Positions 1 to 5,892 of a DNA stretch of 12,869 bases are shown here, piece after piece; within the stretch, counting starts at the first letter, position 1; the number at the start of each line of letters is the position of its first letter. The position numbers were made by a program, and so were the translations under genes. The notes below the pieces were generated by a model. That model had not been told where the DNA came from. It was given only the letters and a program-made list of their open reading frames with translations, and did not search any database. The stretch is from Ruminococcus sp. UBA946 (lineage in GTDB: Bacteria; Bacillota; Clostridia; Oscillospirales; Ruminococcaceae), in NCBI GenBank assembly GCA_002293295.1, contig DBCY01000036.1, forward strand, positions 18,662 through 31,530. The letters are read 5' to 3'.

Positions 1-19
1 CCTGCGGCGGTATGATTTT
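1..19 (-). repeat. Edge of a dispersed palindromic repeat (inverted copy of 3905-3923)
   Basis: The first 19 bases, CCTGCGGCGGTATGATTTT, are the exact reverse complement of 3905-3923 in the dusB-rimI gap. In the other copy these bases form one arm plus the loop of a perfect 8-bp GC-rich hairpin. Here the rest of the hairpin would lie left of the window. The AT-rich flank (20-30) also resembles the flank of the other copy. Two copies in 4 kb suggest a genome-wide small repeat, but its full length cannot be seen here. Confidence 0.6.
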
Positions 20-80
20 AATATTTTATAGATAAATTCTGAACAATTTTATCAAGAATGCGGCGGACAGTGTTTACTTT

Positions 81-917
81 TTATAAATTTTCCATTGCTA
101 ATCCTAATATAGTAATAATAAATCCAACAACTGCCAGAACCATTCCGAACATACCTATCAGACCATTCCCTTGCCCTCCGATAATAATTTTTGCAAATAG
201 AATAATGCCAATAATTAACAAAATCACGCCTACAATTACTACGGTTACCTTGGTTCTTTTTCTTTTTCTTTCTATGTCATCATATCGTTTATTCACTTCA
301 TTTTTAACCTCATCACGGATGGGTTTCAATTTTTGAAATACATCAACACCATTAATTTTTATTGATTTTCCATAACTTGGCTGTATAAAGCGTTCTATTG
401 TATATATAAATTGGGAGTTTGAATAACCATTTACCCAATCTATTATTCTGCTTTCTCCCGTATGAGTATTCCAATTATTATATCCTATACCGTCATTATA
501 TGTAAAAGCTAAAACCGTATCACCCTCTACATTGATATTTTTTAGATTATCACACAATTCAAAAGAACGCCCATTAATCTTTTTAACACTCTTTGGAATA
601 GTAACTTCTGTCAAACAAATACAATGAAAAAATGCATCATCGGCAATTTCCACAACTGTATTGGGTATAGTAACATGAGAGTCATTACCTTTGTACTTTT
701 TTAATACCCCACCCTCAATAACAAAATCAGACAGTTTGTTTTGAATATTAACATTTACCGTCTGTACGTTTATCTGGGCGTTTTCGATATTATAATTGTT
801 TATAGCCTTTTCAACAATAAATGCCGAGCCGCAGTATTCGCAGTTTGCCGCTTCAAGCGAAGAATCGACCTTTAGATTCGCTCCGCACGCAGTGCATTTA
901 GCCTGAACAAAAGCCAT
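81..917 (-). CDS. Zinc-ribbon, BspA-type leucine-rich-repeat membrane protein
   Basis: This gene encodes 278 aa. The N-terminus (about residues 8-31) is a zinc ribbon with two CxxC knuckles (CTAC and CEYC). A polar, Asn/Val-rich linker follows at about 40-60. One or two BspA-type (LRR_5) repeats with the IP...V.EI...AF.....L..V.IP pattern lie at about 82-128. A unique middle part and a basic, charged stretch (about 200-222, KRKRTK) lead to two hydrophobic helices at about 223-245 and 253-274. The start is firm: AGGGAGGA lies 7 bases upstream of ATG. It is likely an inner-membrane protein with its zinc ribbon and repeats on the cytoplasmic side (inference from the Lys/Arg before the first helix). 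The gene stands alone with its own promoter at 975-1003, and its DNA is visibly AT-richer than that of the flanking operons, which may indicate transfer. Similar zinc-ribbon/LRR proteins are common in Clostridia. The function is unknown. Confidence 0.8.
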   Translation of the reverse strand: MAFVQAKCTACGANLKVDSSLEAANCEYCGSAFIVEKAINNYNIENAQINVQTVNVNIQNKLSDFVIEGGVLKKYKGNDSHVTIPNTVVEIADDAFFHCICLTEVTIPKSVKKINGRSFELCDNLKNINVEGDTVLAFTYNDGIGYNNWNTHTGESRIIDWVNGYSNSQFIYTIERFIQPSYGKSIKINGVDVFQKLKPIRDEVKNEVNKRYDDIERKRKRTKVTVVIVGVILLIIGIILFAKIIIGGQGNGLIGMFGMVLAVVGFIITILGLAMENL

Positions 918-974
918 TGTAAAATCCTCCCTAAATAAAAAGCCATATACTGCCAGTTAAATAATTATAAATAC

Positions 975-1003
975 ATATTAACATATTTTCACCGAACAGT
1001 CAA
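975..1003 (-). promoter_or_regulatory. Sigma-A-like promoter of the zinc-ribbon/LRR gene
   Basis: Read on the minus strand, the -35 is TTGACT (1003-998), then a 17-base spacer, then the -10 TAATAT (980-975). Transcription would start about 50 bases before the start codon at 917. The spacing is ideal. The -10 matches the consensus at four of six positions. Confidence 0.5.
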
Positions 1004-1037
1004 GGTTTTATAATGGATTTACATATTAAATGCCTGT

Positions 1038-1065
1038 AAAAAACCGCCGGCTGAAAAACCGGCGG
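1038..1065 (-). terminator. Rho-independent terminator of the nfeD-SPFH operon
   Basis: Two perfect 7-bp arms, CCGCCGG (1044-1050) and CCGGCGG (1059-1065), flank an 8-base loop. On the minus strand the stem is followed by six T (A at 1038-1043), 33 bases after the SPFH stop codon. The plus strand has no comparable T run, so this acts on the leftward operon. Confidence 0.88.
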
Positions 1066-1097
1066 CTGAGTAATTTTATATCATTGTTATCGCTGTA

Positions 1098-2018
1098 TTA
1101 CGAACCCGACATAAGCTCCTTAACGGAGGTCGCAAGCCCGGCAAGCCCTTGAATTTCTGACGGGATGATAATTTTTGTAGCTTTTCCGTCGGCGGCTTTC
1201 GCGAAAGCTTCAAGGCTCTTTATTGCAAGGACGGATTCGGACGCGTTTGCTTCGTTGAGCTTTTTAATAGACTCGGCAAGCGCCTTCTGAACCATTTCGA
1301 TTGATTCCGCCTCACCCTGGGCTTCCAGTATTTTCTGCTGTCTTACGCCGTCGGCATGAAGAACCATAGCCTGTTTTTCGGCTTCGGCGCGCAGAATCTT
1401 GGATTCCTTCTCACCCTCGGCGACAAGAATCTGGGATTTCTTTTCACCCTCAGCCTGTAAAATCTTTTCGCGGCGTTCGCGTTCAGCCTTCATCTGGCGT
1501 TCCATTGCGTCCTGAATTTCACGCGGGGGGAGGATATTTTTAAGCTCGACGCGGTTTACTTTAATTCCCCAGCGGTCGGTGGCTTCGTCCAGTATCGCGG
1601 TTATTTTGGTATTGATGACATCGCGGGAGGTTAAAGTGGAGTCAAGCTCCAGGTCGCCTATGATGTTACGCAGCGTGGTGGCGGTCAGGTTCTCGATTGC
1701 GGCAAGGGGTCTTTCAACGCCGTAAGCGTAAAGCTTAGCCTCGGTAACCTGAAAGAATACCACGGTGTCAATCTGCATGGTAACGTTATCCTTAGTAATA
1801 ACGGGCTGGGGCTTGAAATCAGCCACCTGTTCCTTGATTGAGATTTTCTTTGCGATTTTGTCAAAAAACGGTATTATATAGTGGGGTCCAGCATTAAGCG
1901 AGTTTCTGTATGTCCCGAAACGCTCGATTACATACACCTGAGCCTGCGGGATAAACTTGATGCCGGAAATCAGTATAATAACCGCCAGAATAGCAAGACC
2001 TATGATAATATATTCCAT
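1098..2018 (-). CDS. SPFH/Band 7 (stomatin, paraslipin) membrane protein
   Basis: This gene encodes 306 aa from the chosen ATG at 2018, where GGAG lies 6 bases upstream. An earlier in-frame ATG at 2069 has no such site and adds 17 hydrophilic residues before the anchor. Residues 2-22 are one hydrophobic helix. The SPFH (prohibitin homology) domain follows (about 24-185), with the family's ..VYVIERFGTYRNSLNAG start and the VDFKPQPVITKDNV-like segment. A long Glu/Lys/Ala coiled coil (about 185-265) and a conserved C-terminal IIPSEI...LA block complete the usual slipin/QmcA length. Such proteins oligomerise at the membrane and organise microdomains, and many are encoded beside an NfeD-type protein, as here (98 bases downstream of nfeD). 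The pair shares a promoter and a terminator. HflC is less likely because no hflK is adjacent and an NfeD partner is present. Confidence 0.93.
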   Translation of the reverse strand: MEYIIIGLAILAVIILISGIKFIPQAQVYVIERFGTYRNSLNAGPHYIIPFFDKIAKKISIKEQVADFKPQPVITKDNVTMQIDTVVFFQVTEAKLYAYGVERPLAAIENLTATTLRNIIGDLELDSTLTSRDVINTKITAILDEATDRWGIKVNRVELKNILPPREIQDAMERQMKAERERREKILQAEGEKKSQILVAEGEKESKILRAEAEKQAMVLHADGVRQQKILEAQGEAESIEMVQKALAESIKKLNEANASESVLAIKSLEAFAKAADGKATKIIIPSEIQGLAGLATSVKELMSGS

Positions 2019-2116
2019 AATAAACTCCGTTCCGCCGCTGTAAAAGTTATGCGGCTGTAAATTATTCAAAATTGATATGATGTACGGCTGAAAACGCCCT
2101 TCGGGGTAACAAATAT

Positions 2117-2548
2117 TTACTCTTTACCGTAAAGCTCTACATAAAGCTTTGCTGAAATCACTTCCTTCACCGAAACTATACTTTCCTTAGGGATTATACT
2201 GCCGTCCGAGGATACCGCCGACCAGTCGACGCCATCGAGCCTGACCCTGCCGTTTCCGGCTGTGTTGTTGATTTCCTCTATTACAACAGCAGTTTTCCCG
2301 ACGTTAAGCTCGGAATTTGTAGGCGTATACCTGTCAGGCATGAGCTTTTTCAAAGCGGGACGGGTAAAAATCAGACAAACCGCAAAAACTACGGCATATA
2401 TTATCAGCTGAACGGTAACGGACGCTCCGCACGCCGCCGCTATTAACGCCGGAATTGCCGCCGCCGCAAACCATACCGATACTAATGCGGTAGTCGCCGC
2501 TTCAATCACAAGGGCTGCTATTAGTATGCCTATCCATAACAAAATCAT
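2117..2548 (-). CDS. NfeD-like membrane protein (short, NfeD1b type)
   Basis: This gene encodes 143 aa. The N-terminal half (about residues 1-62) is three closely spaced hydrophobic helices rich in Ala, Val and Ile. The C-terminal part (about 82-142) fits the small OB-fold of NfeD proteins, with the pattern VGKTAVV...INNTAGNGRVRLDGVDWSA. The long N-terminal ClpP-like protease domain of full NfeD is absent, which defines the short form. AAAGGAGG stands 11 bases before ATG. The gene is the first of a two-gene operon with the SPFH gene. In other bacteria such pairs act together in membrane microdomains or membrane quality control, and the OB-fold is thought to contact the SPFH partner. Confidence 0.9.
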   Translation of the reverse strand: MILLWIGILIAALVIEAATTALVSVWFAAAAIPALIAAACGASVTVQLIIYAVVFAVCLIFTRPALKKLMPDRYTPTNSELNVGKTAVVIEEINNTAGNGRVRLDGVDWSAVSSDGSIIPKESIVSVKEVISAKLYVELYGKE

Positions 2549-2665
2549 TAATGCTTTTGCCTCCTTTATAAAATAAATTAATCTGATTAAGCGAATATAA
2601 AAAATATGTGGTCAAAAAGTTATATTGCAAAATAAAAATTAATACATCATTAATTTTATGATTAT

Positions 2666-2694
2666 ATAATATCATATTATTACTTAAATTTCAA
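2666..2694 (-). promoter_or_regulatory. Sigma-A-like promoter of the nfeD-SPFH operon
   Basis: On the minus strand, TTGAAA (2694-2689), a 17-base spacer and TATTAT (2671-2666) each differ from consensus at one position. The untranslated leader before nfeD would be about 110 bases. The whole region is AT-rich, so chance matches are possible, but the exact spacing supports it. Confidence 0.55.
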
Positions 2695-2820
2695 GGGTAA
2701 TTTAATAATTTACGGTAAATTATATTTACTTTGTAGAACTGCACAATAAAAAGTGTCGGTTTTTGTCGCATTAGTTAAATATGTACCGACAGGATAATAT
2801 TTCTTATTCATAAAATTATA

Positions 2821-2849
2821 TTTGCATAAAGTAAAAACTATGTTATAAT
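2821..2849 (+). promoter_or_regulatory. Sigma-A-like promoter of dusB, overlapped by a palindrome
   Basis: TTTGCA (2821-2826), a 17-base spacer and a perfect TATAAT (2844-2849) give a start near 2856. The ribosome-binding site AGGAG lies at 2874-2878, 12 bases before the ATG at 2891. The -10 sits inside the palindrome TGTTATA-A-TATAACA (2841-2855), which could be an operator. Confidence 0.6.
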
Positions 2850-2855
2850 ATAACA
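2841..2855. repeat. 15-base perfect palindrome over the dusB -10 box
   Basis: TGTTATA and TATAACA are exact reverse complements around a single A. The site covers the -10 box of the dusB promoter, the usual place for a repressor operator. It is AT-rich, so part of the symmetry follows from TATAAT itself, but the outer TGT/ACA arms are extra. Confidence 0.45.
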
Positions 2856-2890
2856 TAAACATATGCAGTGAACAGGAGCAAAATTTAAGT

Positions 2891-3868
2891 ATGTTATTAC
2901 AGAACAGCGATTTTTATATAGGAAACGTGAAAATAGAACGCACGGCGGCATTAGCTCCTATGGCTTCCGTAGCCGACAGGGCTTACAGGGCGGTTTGCAA
3001 GGAATTCGGCGCGGCGTATATGGTATCGGAAATGATTTCGGCAAAGGGTCTTTGCTACTCCGACCGTAAAACCGAAGAATTATGCATGGTTCATGAATCC
3101 GAACGCCCCTATGCCCTGCAGCTTTTCGGGAGCGAGCCTGAATTTATGGGTAGGGCGGTTAAAAAGCTTATGGCTTATAAACCCGATATAATCGATATTA
3201 ACATGGGCTGTCCCGTTACGAAAATTGTTTCCGGCAAAAGCGGTTCGGCTTTAATGAAAGACCCTGAGCTTGCTTATGATATAATAAGGAGCGCGGTTTT
3301 GAATTCGGACGTTCCCGTTACCGTAAAAATCCGAAGCGGCTGGGATGAAAACACAGTAAACGCGGTTCCCTTCGCGCAAATGGCGGAAGAGGCTGGAGCA
3401 AGCGCCGTTACGGTTCACGGGCGGACAAAAAATCAGATGTACGGCGGAAAAGCCGACTGGGATATTATCGGACAGGTAAAAAAAGCGGTCAGCATCCCTG
3501 TAATCGGCAACGGAGACGTCACATCAGCCGGGGATGCCGTTAAAATGTACGGGGATACAAACTGCGACCTTGTCATGACAGGGCGGGGGAGCTTCGGAAG
3601 GCCCTGGATTTTCAGGCAGACTGAGCATTATATCAAAACAGGGGTTATACTTCCCGAACCGCCGTTGAAAGAACGCCTTGAAATCATGCTGAGGCAAACG
3701 GAACTTGCGGTCAGGTTCAAGGGGGAACGTACGGCAATGGCTGAATCAAGGATGAAATGCGCGTTTTATTTAAAGGGAATCCCGAATGCCGCGGCGCTGC
3801 GGAATGAATGCTCAAAGCTCTCTTCCCTTACAGAACTGAGGGAACTGATAAAAAGAATATTATACTAG
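2891..3868 (+). CDS. dusB: tRNA-dihydrouridine synthase
   Basis: This gene encodes 325 aa, the normal length for the DusB/Nifr3 family. It is an FMN-dependent enzyme that reduces uridine to dihydrouridine in tRNA using NADPH. The N-terminal TIM barrel (about residues 10-240) shows the family marks in order: LAPMA near residue 21, MVSEMISA near 44, QLFGSEPEFM near 77, the DINMGCP loop with the catalytic Cys at residue 107, VKIRSGWD near 145, VHGRTKNQMY near 174, IPVIGNGDV near 201 and the phosphate-binding GRGSFGRPW near 231. The C-terminal helical domain that clasps tRNA follows. It is the first gene of a plus-strand group with rimI and tsaD, all linked to translation. DusB rather than DusA or DusC is the assignment usual for Firmicutes, but the target uridines cannot be read from the sequence. 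Confidence 0.94.
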   Translation: MLLQNSDFYIGNVKIERTAALAPMASVADRAYRAVCKEFGAAYMVSEMISAKGLCYSDRKTEELCMVHESERPYALQLFGSEPEFMGRAVKKLMAYKPDIIDINMGCPVTKIVSGKSGSALMKDPELAYDIIRSAVLNSDVPVTVKIRSGWDENTVNAVPFAQMAEEAGASAVTVHGRTKNQMYGGKADWDIIGQVKKAVSIPVIGNGDVTSAGDAVKMYGDTNCDLVMTGRGSFGRPWIFRQTEHYIKTGVILPEPPLKERLEIMLRQTELAVRFKGERTAMAESRMKCAFYLKGIPNAAALRNECSKLSSLTELRELIKRILY

Positions 3869-3904
3869 TACCTGGTAACACCTGAAAGTTACGATATAAT
3901 AATA

Positions 3905-3967
3905 AAAATCATACCGCCGCAGGCGGTATACCGCCATTGTTAATTGTTAATTTTTAATTGCTAATTG
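3905..3967 (+). repeat. GC-rich palindrome plus four 7-base tandem units (dispersed element)
   Basis: ATACCGCC (3911-3918) and GGCGGTAT (3922-3929) form a perfect 8-bp hairpin with a GCA loop. Ten bases later come four tandem units at 3940-3967: TTAATTG, TTAATTT, TTAATTG and CTAATTG. Bases 3905-3923 recur inverted at 1-19. No T run follows the hairpin, so it is a poor terminator. The composite form suggests a small interspersed repeat placed between genes, but its ends are not marked by a visible target duplication. Confidence 0.6.
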
Positions 3968-3972
3968 GTACT

Positions 3973-3988
3973 GGTATCAGAGGATACC
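3973..3988 (+). promoter_or_regulatory. Hairpin holding the rimI ribosome-binding site
   Basis: GGTATC (3973-3978) and GATACC (3983-3988) form a perfect 6-bp stem with the four-base loop AGAG. The Shine-Dalgarno AGAGG (3979-3983) is in this loop and the first base of the 3' arm, 9 bases before the ATG at 3993. Folding would partly cover the site, so translation of rimI may be damped or conditional. Confidence 0.45.
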
Positions 3989-3992
3989 GATA

Positions 3993-4475
3993 ATGAATAA
4001 TGATTATACCGTGCAAAAAGCGGAATACAGTGATATAGATGCGATTGCCGCCATTGAAGCGGAATGCATCCCCGAGCCGTGGAGCAAAAACGCTTTTTTG
4101 ACCGAGCTGAAAAAAGACAGTTCCGTTATACTAAAGGCAGTGAATAAGGACGGTATTATATGCGGATTTATAACGGCGGACGTTATCCTCGGTGAGGTCA
4201 GCATTTATAATGTTGTTGTTTCGGAAGCTTACCGGAGGCAGGGTATTGCCCGCATGCTGCTTACAGAGCTTGAACGCATGACGCAGGGGGCTGAAAGCTA
4301 TATGCTTGAAGTGCGTGAAAGCAATATCCCAGCTATAAGCCTTTATAAATCCCTCGGATATGAAAACGTCGGTATACGAAAGAATTTTTACTCTGCACCC
4401 TGCGAGAACGCAATATTAATGACTAAGATAATCAGGAATAAACCGGACTTAACATCCGGAAAGGAATGGTCGTAA
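3993..4475 (+). CDS. rimI: Ribosomal-protein-alanine / protein N-alpha-acetyltransferase
   Basis: This gene encodes 160 aa, a single GNAT domain. The acetyl-CoA pyrophosphate loop is RRQGIA (residues 81-86), after the beta-4 strand VSIYNVVVSEAYR. Catalytic residues known in Salmonella RimI (Glu103, Tyr115) have counterparts at Glu106 (LEVRESN) and Tyr118 (SLYKSLGY), with identical spacing. The family acetylates protein N-termini, classically ribosomal protein S18. The next gene, tsaD, begins one base after this stop codon, the rimI-tsaD order seen in many Firmicutes and proteobacteria. The C-terminus runs about 10 residues past the usual end, a tail that also carries the tsaD ribosome-binding site. 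Start choice: AGAGG is 9 bases upstream, inside a hairpin. A weak TATAAT at 3895-3900 could give rimI-tsaD a separate promoter. Confidence 0.92.
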   Translation: MNNDYTVQKAEYSDIDAIAAIEAECIPEPWSKNAFLTELKKDSSVILKAVNKDGIICGFITADVILGEVSIYNVVVSEAYRRQGIARMLLTELERMTQGAESYMLEVRESNIPAISLYKSLGYENVGIRKNFYSAPCENAILMTKIIRNKPDLTSGKEWS

Positions 4476-4476
4476 A

Positions 4477-5502
4477 ATGAAAATACTAGCCATAGAGACC
4501 TCATGCGACGAAACGGCGGCGGCTATTGTGGAAGACGGCAGGAAAATCCTGTCAAATGTTGTTTATTCGCAGATTGAGGAGCATAAAAAATTCGGGGGGG
4601 TTGTTCCGGAAATCGCTTCAAGGCGGCACAGCGAAAACATACTTGAAGTCGTTAAAAAAGCACTTTCAGAAGCGGACTGCACCCTTGACGGCATAGACGC
4701 TTTTGCCGTCACCTATGCCCCGGGGTTAATCGGCGCTCTTCTGGTCGGGGTAAGCTTTGCGAAGGGACTTGCCTTGTCACTTAAAAAACCGCTTATTCCG
4801 GTGCATCATATTGCCGGGCATATAGCTTCAAACTACCTTGTGCCGGACTCTGACGGGATTATTCCGGAGCCTCCCTTCCTGTGCCTTGCCGCCAGCGGGG
4901 GGCATTCGCATATAATTGAGGTTCTGGAATATACAAAATTCCGTATTATAGGGAGAACCCATGACGACGCGGCAGGGGAGGCTTTTGACAAAGCCGCCCG
5001 TGTTCTGGGGTTCCCGTATCCGGGCGGGGTACATATAGACAAAGCGGCTTTAACGGGAAATCCTGAAGCCTACAGCCTGCCCCGCCCTAAAATTCAGGGG
5101 AGCAGGTATGATTTTTCGTTTTCGGGACTTAAGACAGCCGTAATAAATATTGTTCATAACGCAGAGCAAAAGGGTGAGGAAATCAATAAAAACGATATGG
5201 CGGCTTCTTTTCAGTCGGCCGTCGCTGAAATCCTTACAGATAAAACAATTTCCGCCGCCAAAGAATACGGATACAGTAAAATTGCGCTTGCCGGCGGGGT
5301 TTCGGCAAACTCGGGCGTAAGGAAGCTGTTCGGTCAGGAATGCCGGAAAAACGGGTTCAGGCTTTATATGCCCCCGCTTTCTCTTTGCGGAGACAACGCC
5401 GCTATGATTGGCTGTCAGGCTTATTATGACTTCCTTTCAGGAAAACGCGCCGATGAGAGCCTAAATGCTTTTGCTTCGCTTTCGCTGGAGGATTTGGCAT
5501 AG
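4477..5502 (+). CDS. tsaD: tRNA N6-adenosine threonylcarbamoyltransferase (t6A37 synthesis)
   Basis: This gene encodes 341 aa, the full family length. TsaD (formerly Gcp/YgjD) transfers the threonylcarbamoyl group to A37 of ANN-reading tRNAs. It works with TsaB and TsaE and takes its substrate from TsaC. It has the Kae1/ASKHA fold. Visible marks: ILAIETSCDET at residues 3-13, the metal ligands His111 and His115 in HHIAGH, the glycine-rich SGGHSH at about 139-144, the FSFSGLKTA block at about 213-221, AGGVSANSGVR near 273 and CGDNAAMIG near 308. GGAAAGGA (4458-4465) lies 11 bases before ATG, inside the end of rimI, and only one base separates stop and start, so the two are probably coupled. 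tsaB and tsaE, often just upstream in this operon, are not in the window. A hairpin terminator follows at 5530. Confidence 0.96.
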   Translation: MKILAIETSCDETAAAIVEDGRKILSNVVYSQIEEHKKFGGVVPEIASRRHSENILEVVKKALSEADCTLDGIDAFAVTYAPGLIGALLVGVSFAKGLALSLKKPLIPVHHIAGHIASNYLVPDSDGIIPEPPFLCLAASGGHSHIIEVLEYTKFRIIGRTHDDAAGEAFDKAARVLGFPYPGGVHIDKAALTGNPEAYSLPRPKIQGSRYDFSFSGLKTAVINIVHNAEQKGEEINKNDMAASFQSAVAEILTDKTISAAKEYGYSKIALAGGVSANSGVRKLFGQECRKNGFRLYMPPLSLCGDNAAMIGCQAYYDFLSGKRADESLNAFASLSLEDLA

Positions 5503-5529
5503 TACCAAAATTGCACTCAATATCTTTAG

Positions 5530-5567
5530 AAAGCCGCAGTTGAAAAAACAGCGGCTTTTAGTTTTAC
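5530..5567 (+). terminator. Terminator after tsaD
   Basis: AAAGCCGC (5530-5537) and GCGGCTTT (5551-5558) are perfect 8-bp arms around a 13-base loop, followed by a broken T run (TTAGTTTT). It lies 27 bases after the tsaD stop codon and ends the dusB-rimI-tsaD group before the next promoter. Confidence 0.75.
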
Positions 5568-5596
5568 TGTAATTCTATGACTTTTCCAAAAACTTA

Positions 5597-5625
5597 TTGT
5601 AAATCAGCTCCAAAGGTGATATAAT
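5597..5625 (+). promoter_or_regulatory. Promoter of the small gene-polA unit
   Basis: TTGTAA (5597-5602), a 17-base spacer and a perfect TATAAT (5620-5625) with an extended TGA just before it (5617-5619). Transcription would start near 5632, giving a leader of fewer than 20 bases before the ATG at 5650. Confidence 0.65.
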
Positions 5626-5649
5626 AATAACAAGAATGGAGTGAGTTTT

Positions 5650-5892
5650 ATGACTAAGCGTGAGCAATGCTTGAATATTGTGAATAGAATTCCCGACGAG
5701 CAATTGGAATATATTGCGGCAATACTTGAAAACGCACAAAAAATGATTGATGAAATGAAAGACGACGCGTATTGTTCAGAACTTTATAATAATTCATTTG
5801 ATAAAAGCAACGATGAACCCGAAGATTTTTCCGCATTTGCCGGGATATTGGCTCAAGAGGTGATATTTACAAATGAAAATGCTTGCAATTGA
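5650..5892 (+). CDS. Small acidic antitoxin-like protein of unknown function
   Basis: This gene encodes 80 aa from ATG 5650, where GGAG lies 8 bases upstream. An in-frame GTG at 5641 overlaps that ribosome-binding site, so it is less likely. The N-terminus REQCLNIVNRIPDEQLEYI has the look of small helical antitoxin or DUF2281-like proteins (a regulator of protease or toxin type, pattern ....I..IPDE.L..V...L). The middle is acidic (about residues 32-60), and no DNA-binding helix-turn-helix is evident. No toxin gene follows. Its 3' end overlaps polA by 20 bases in another frame and carries the polA ribosome-binding site, so the two are co-transcribed and likely coupled. Proteins of this kind are frequent as singletons in Clostridia. 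I infer family likeness only and assign no function. Confidence 0.7.
   Translation: MTKREQCLNIVNRIPDEQLEYIAAILENAQKMIDEMKDDAYCSELYNNSFDKSNDEPEDFSAFAGILAQEVIFTNENACN

Larger units (their letters stand above)
2549..2890. other. Divergent intergenic region between nfeD-SPFH and dusB
   Basis: These 342 AT-rich bases hold no convincing gene. They contain a leftward promoter (2666-2694), a rightward promoter (2821-2849) overlapped by a 15-base palindrome (2841-2855), and between them a 7-bp inverted repeat TGTCGGT/ACCGACA (2754-2760 and 2785-2791). Two TGTCG words lie close together (2754 and 2764). The arrangement allows joint control of the two operons, but nothing in the sequence names the regulator. 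Confidence 0.6.

Noticed and set aside
58..336. Plus-strand open frame opposite the zinc-ribbon/LRR gene
   Set aside because: It is a shadow of the membrane-helix codons on the other strand and has no start signal.
2019..2069. 17-residue N-terminal extension of the SPFH protein
   Set aside because: It precedes the membrane anchor with hydrophilic residues and covers the good ribosome-binding site of the ATG at 2018.
3911..3929. Palindrome read as a terminator of dusB
   Set aside because: No T run follows, and a related copy occurs at the window edge, so a dispersed repeat fits better.
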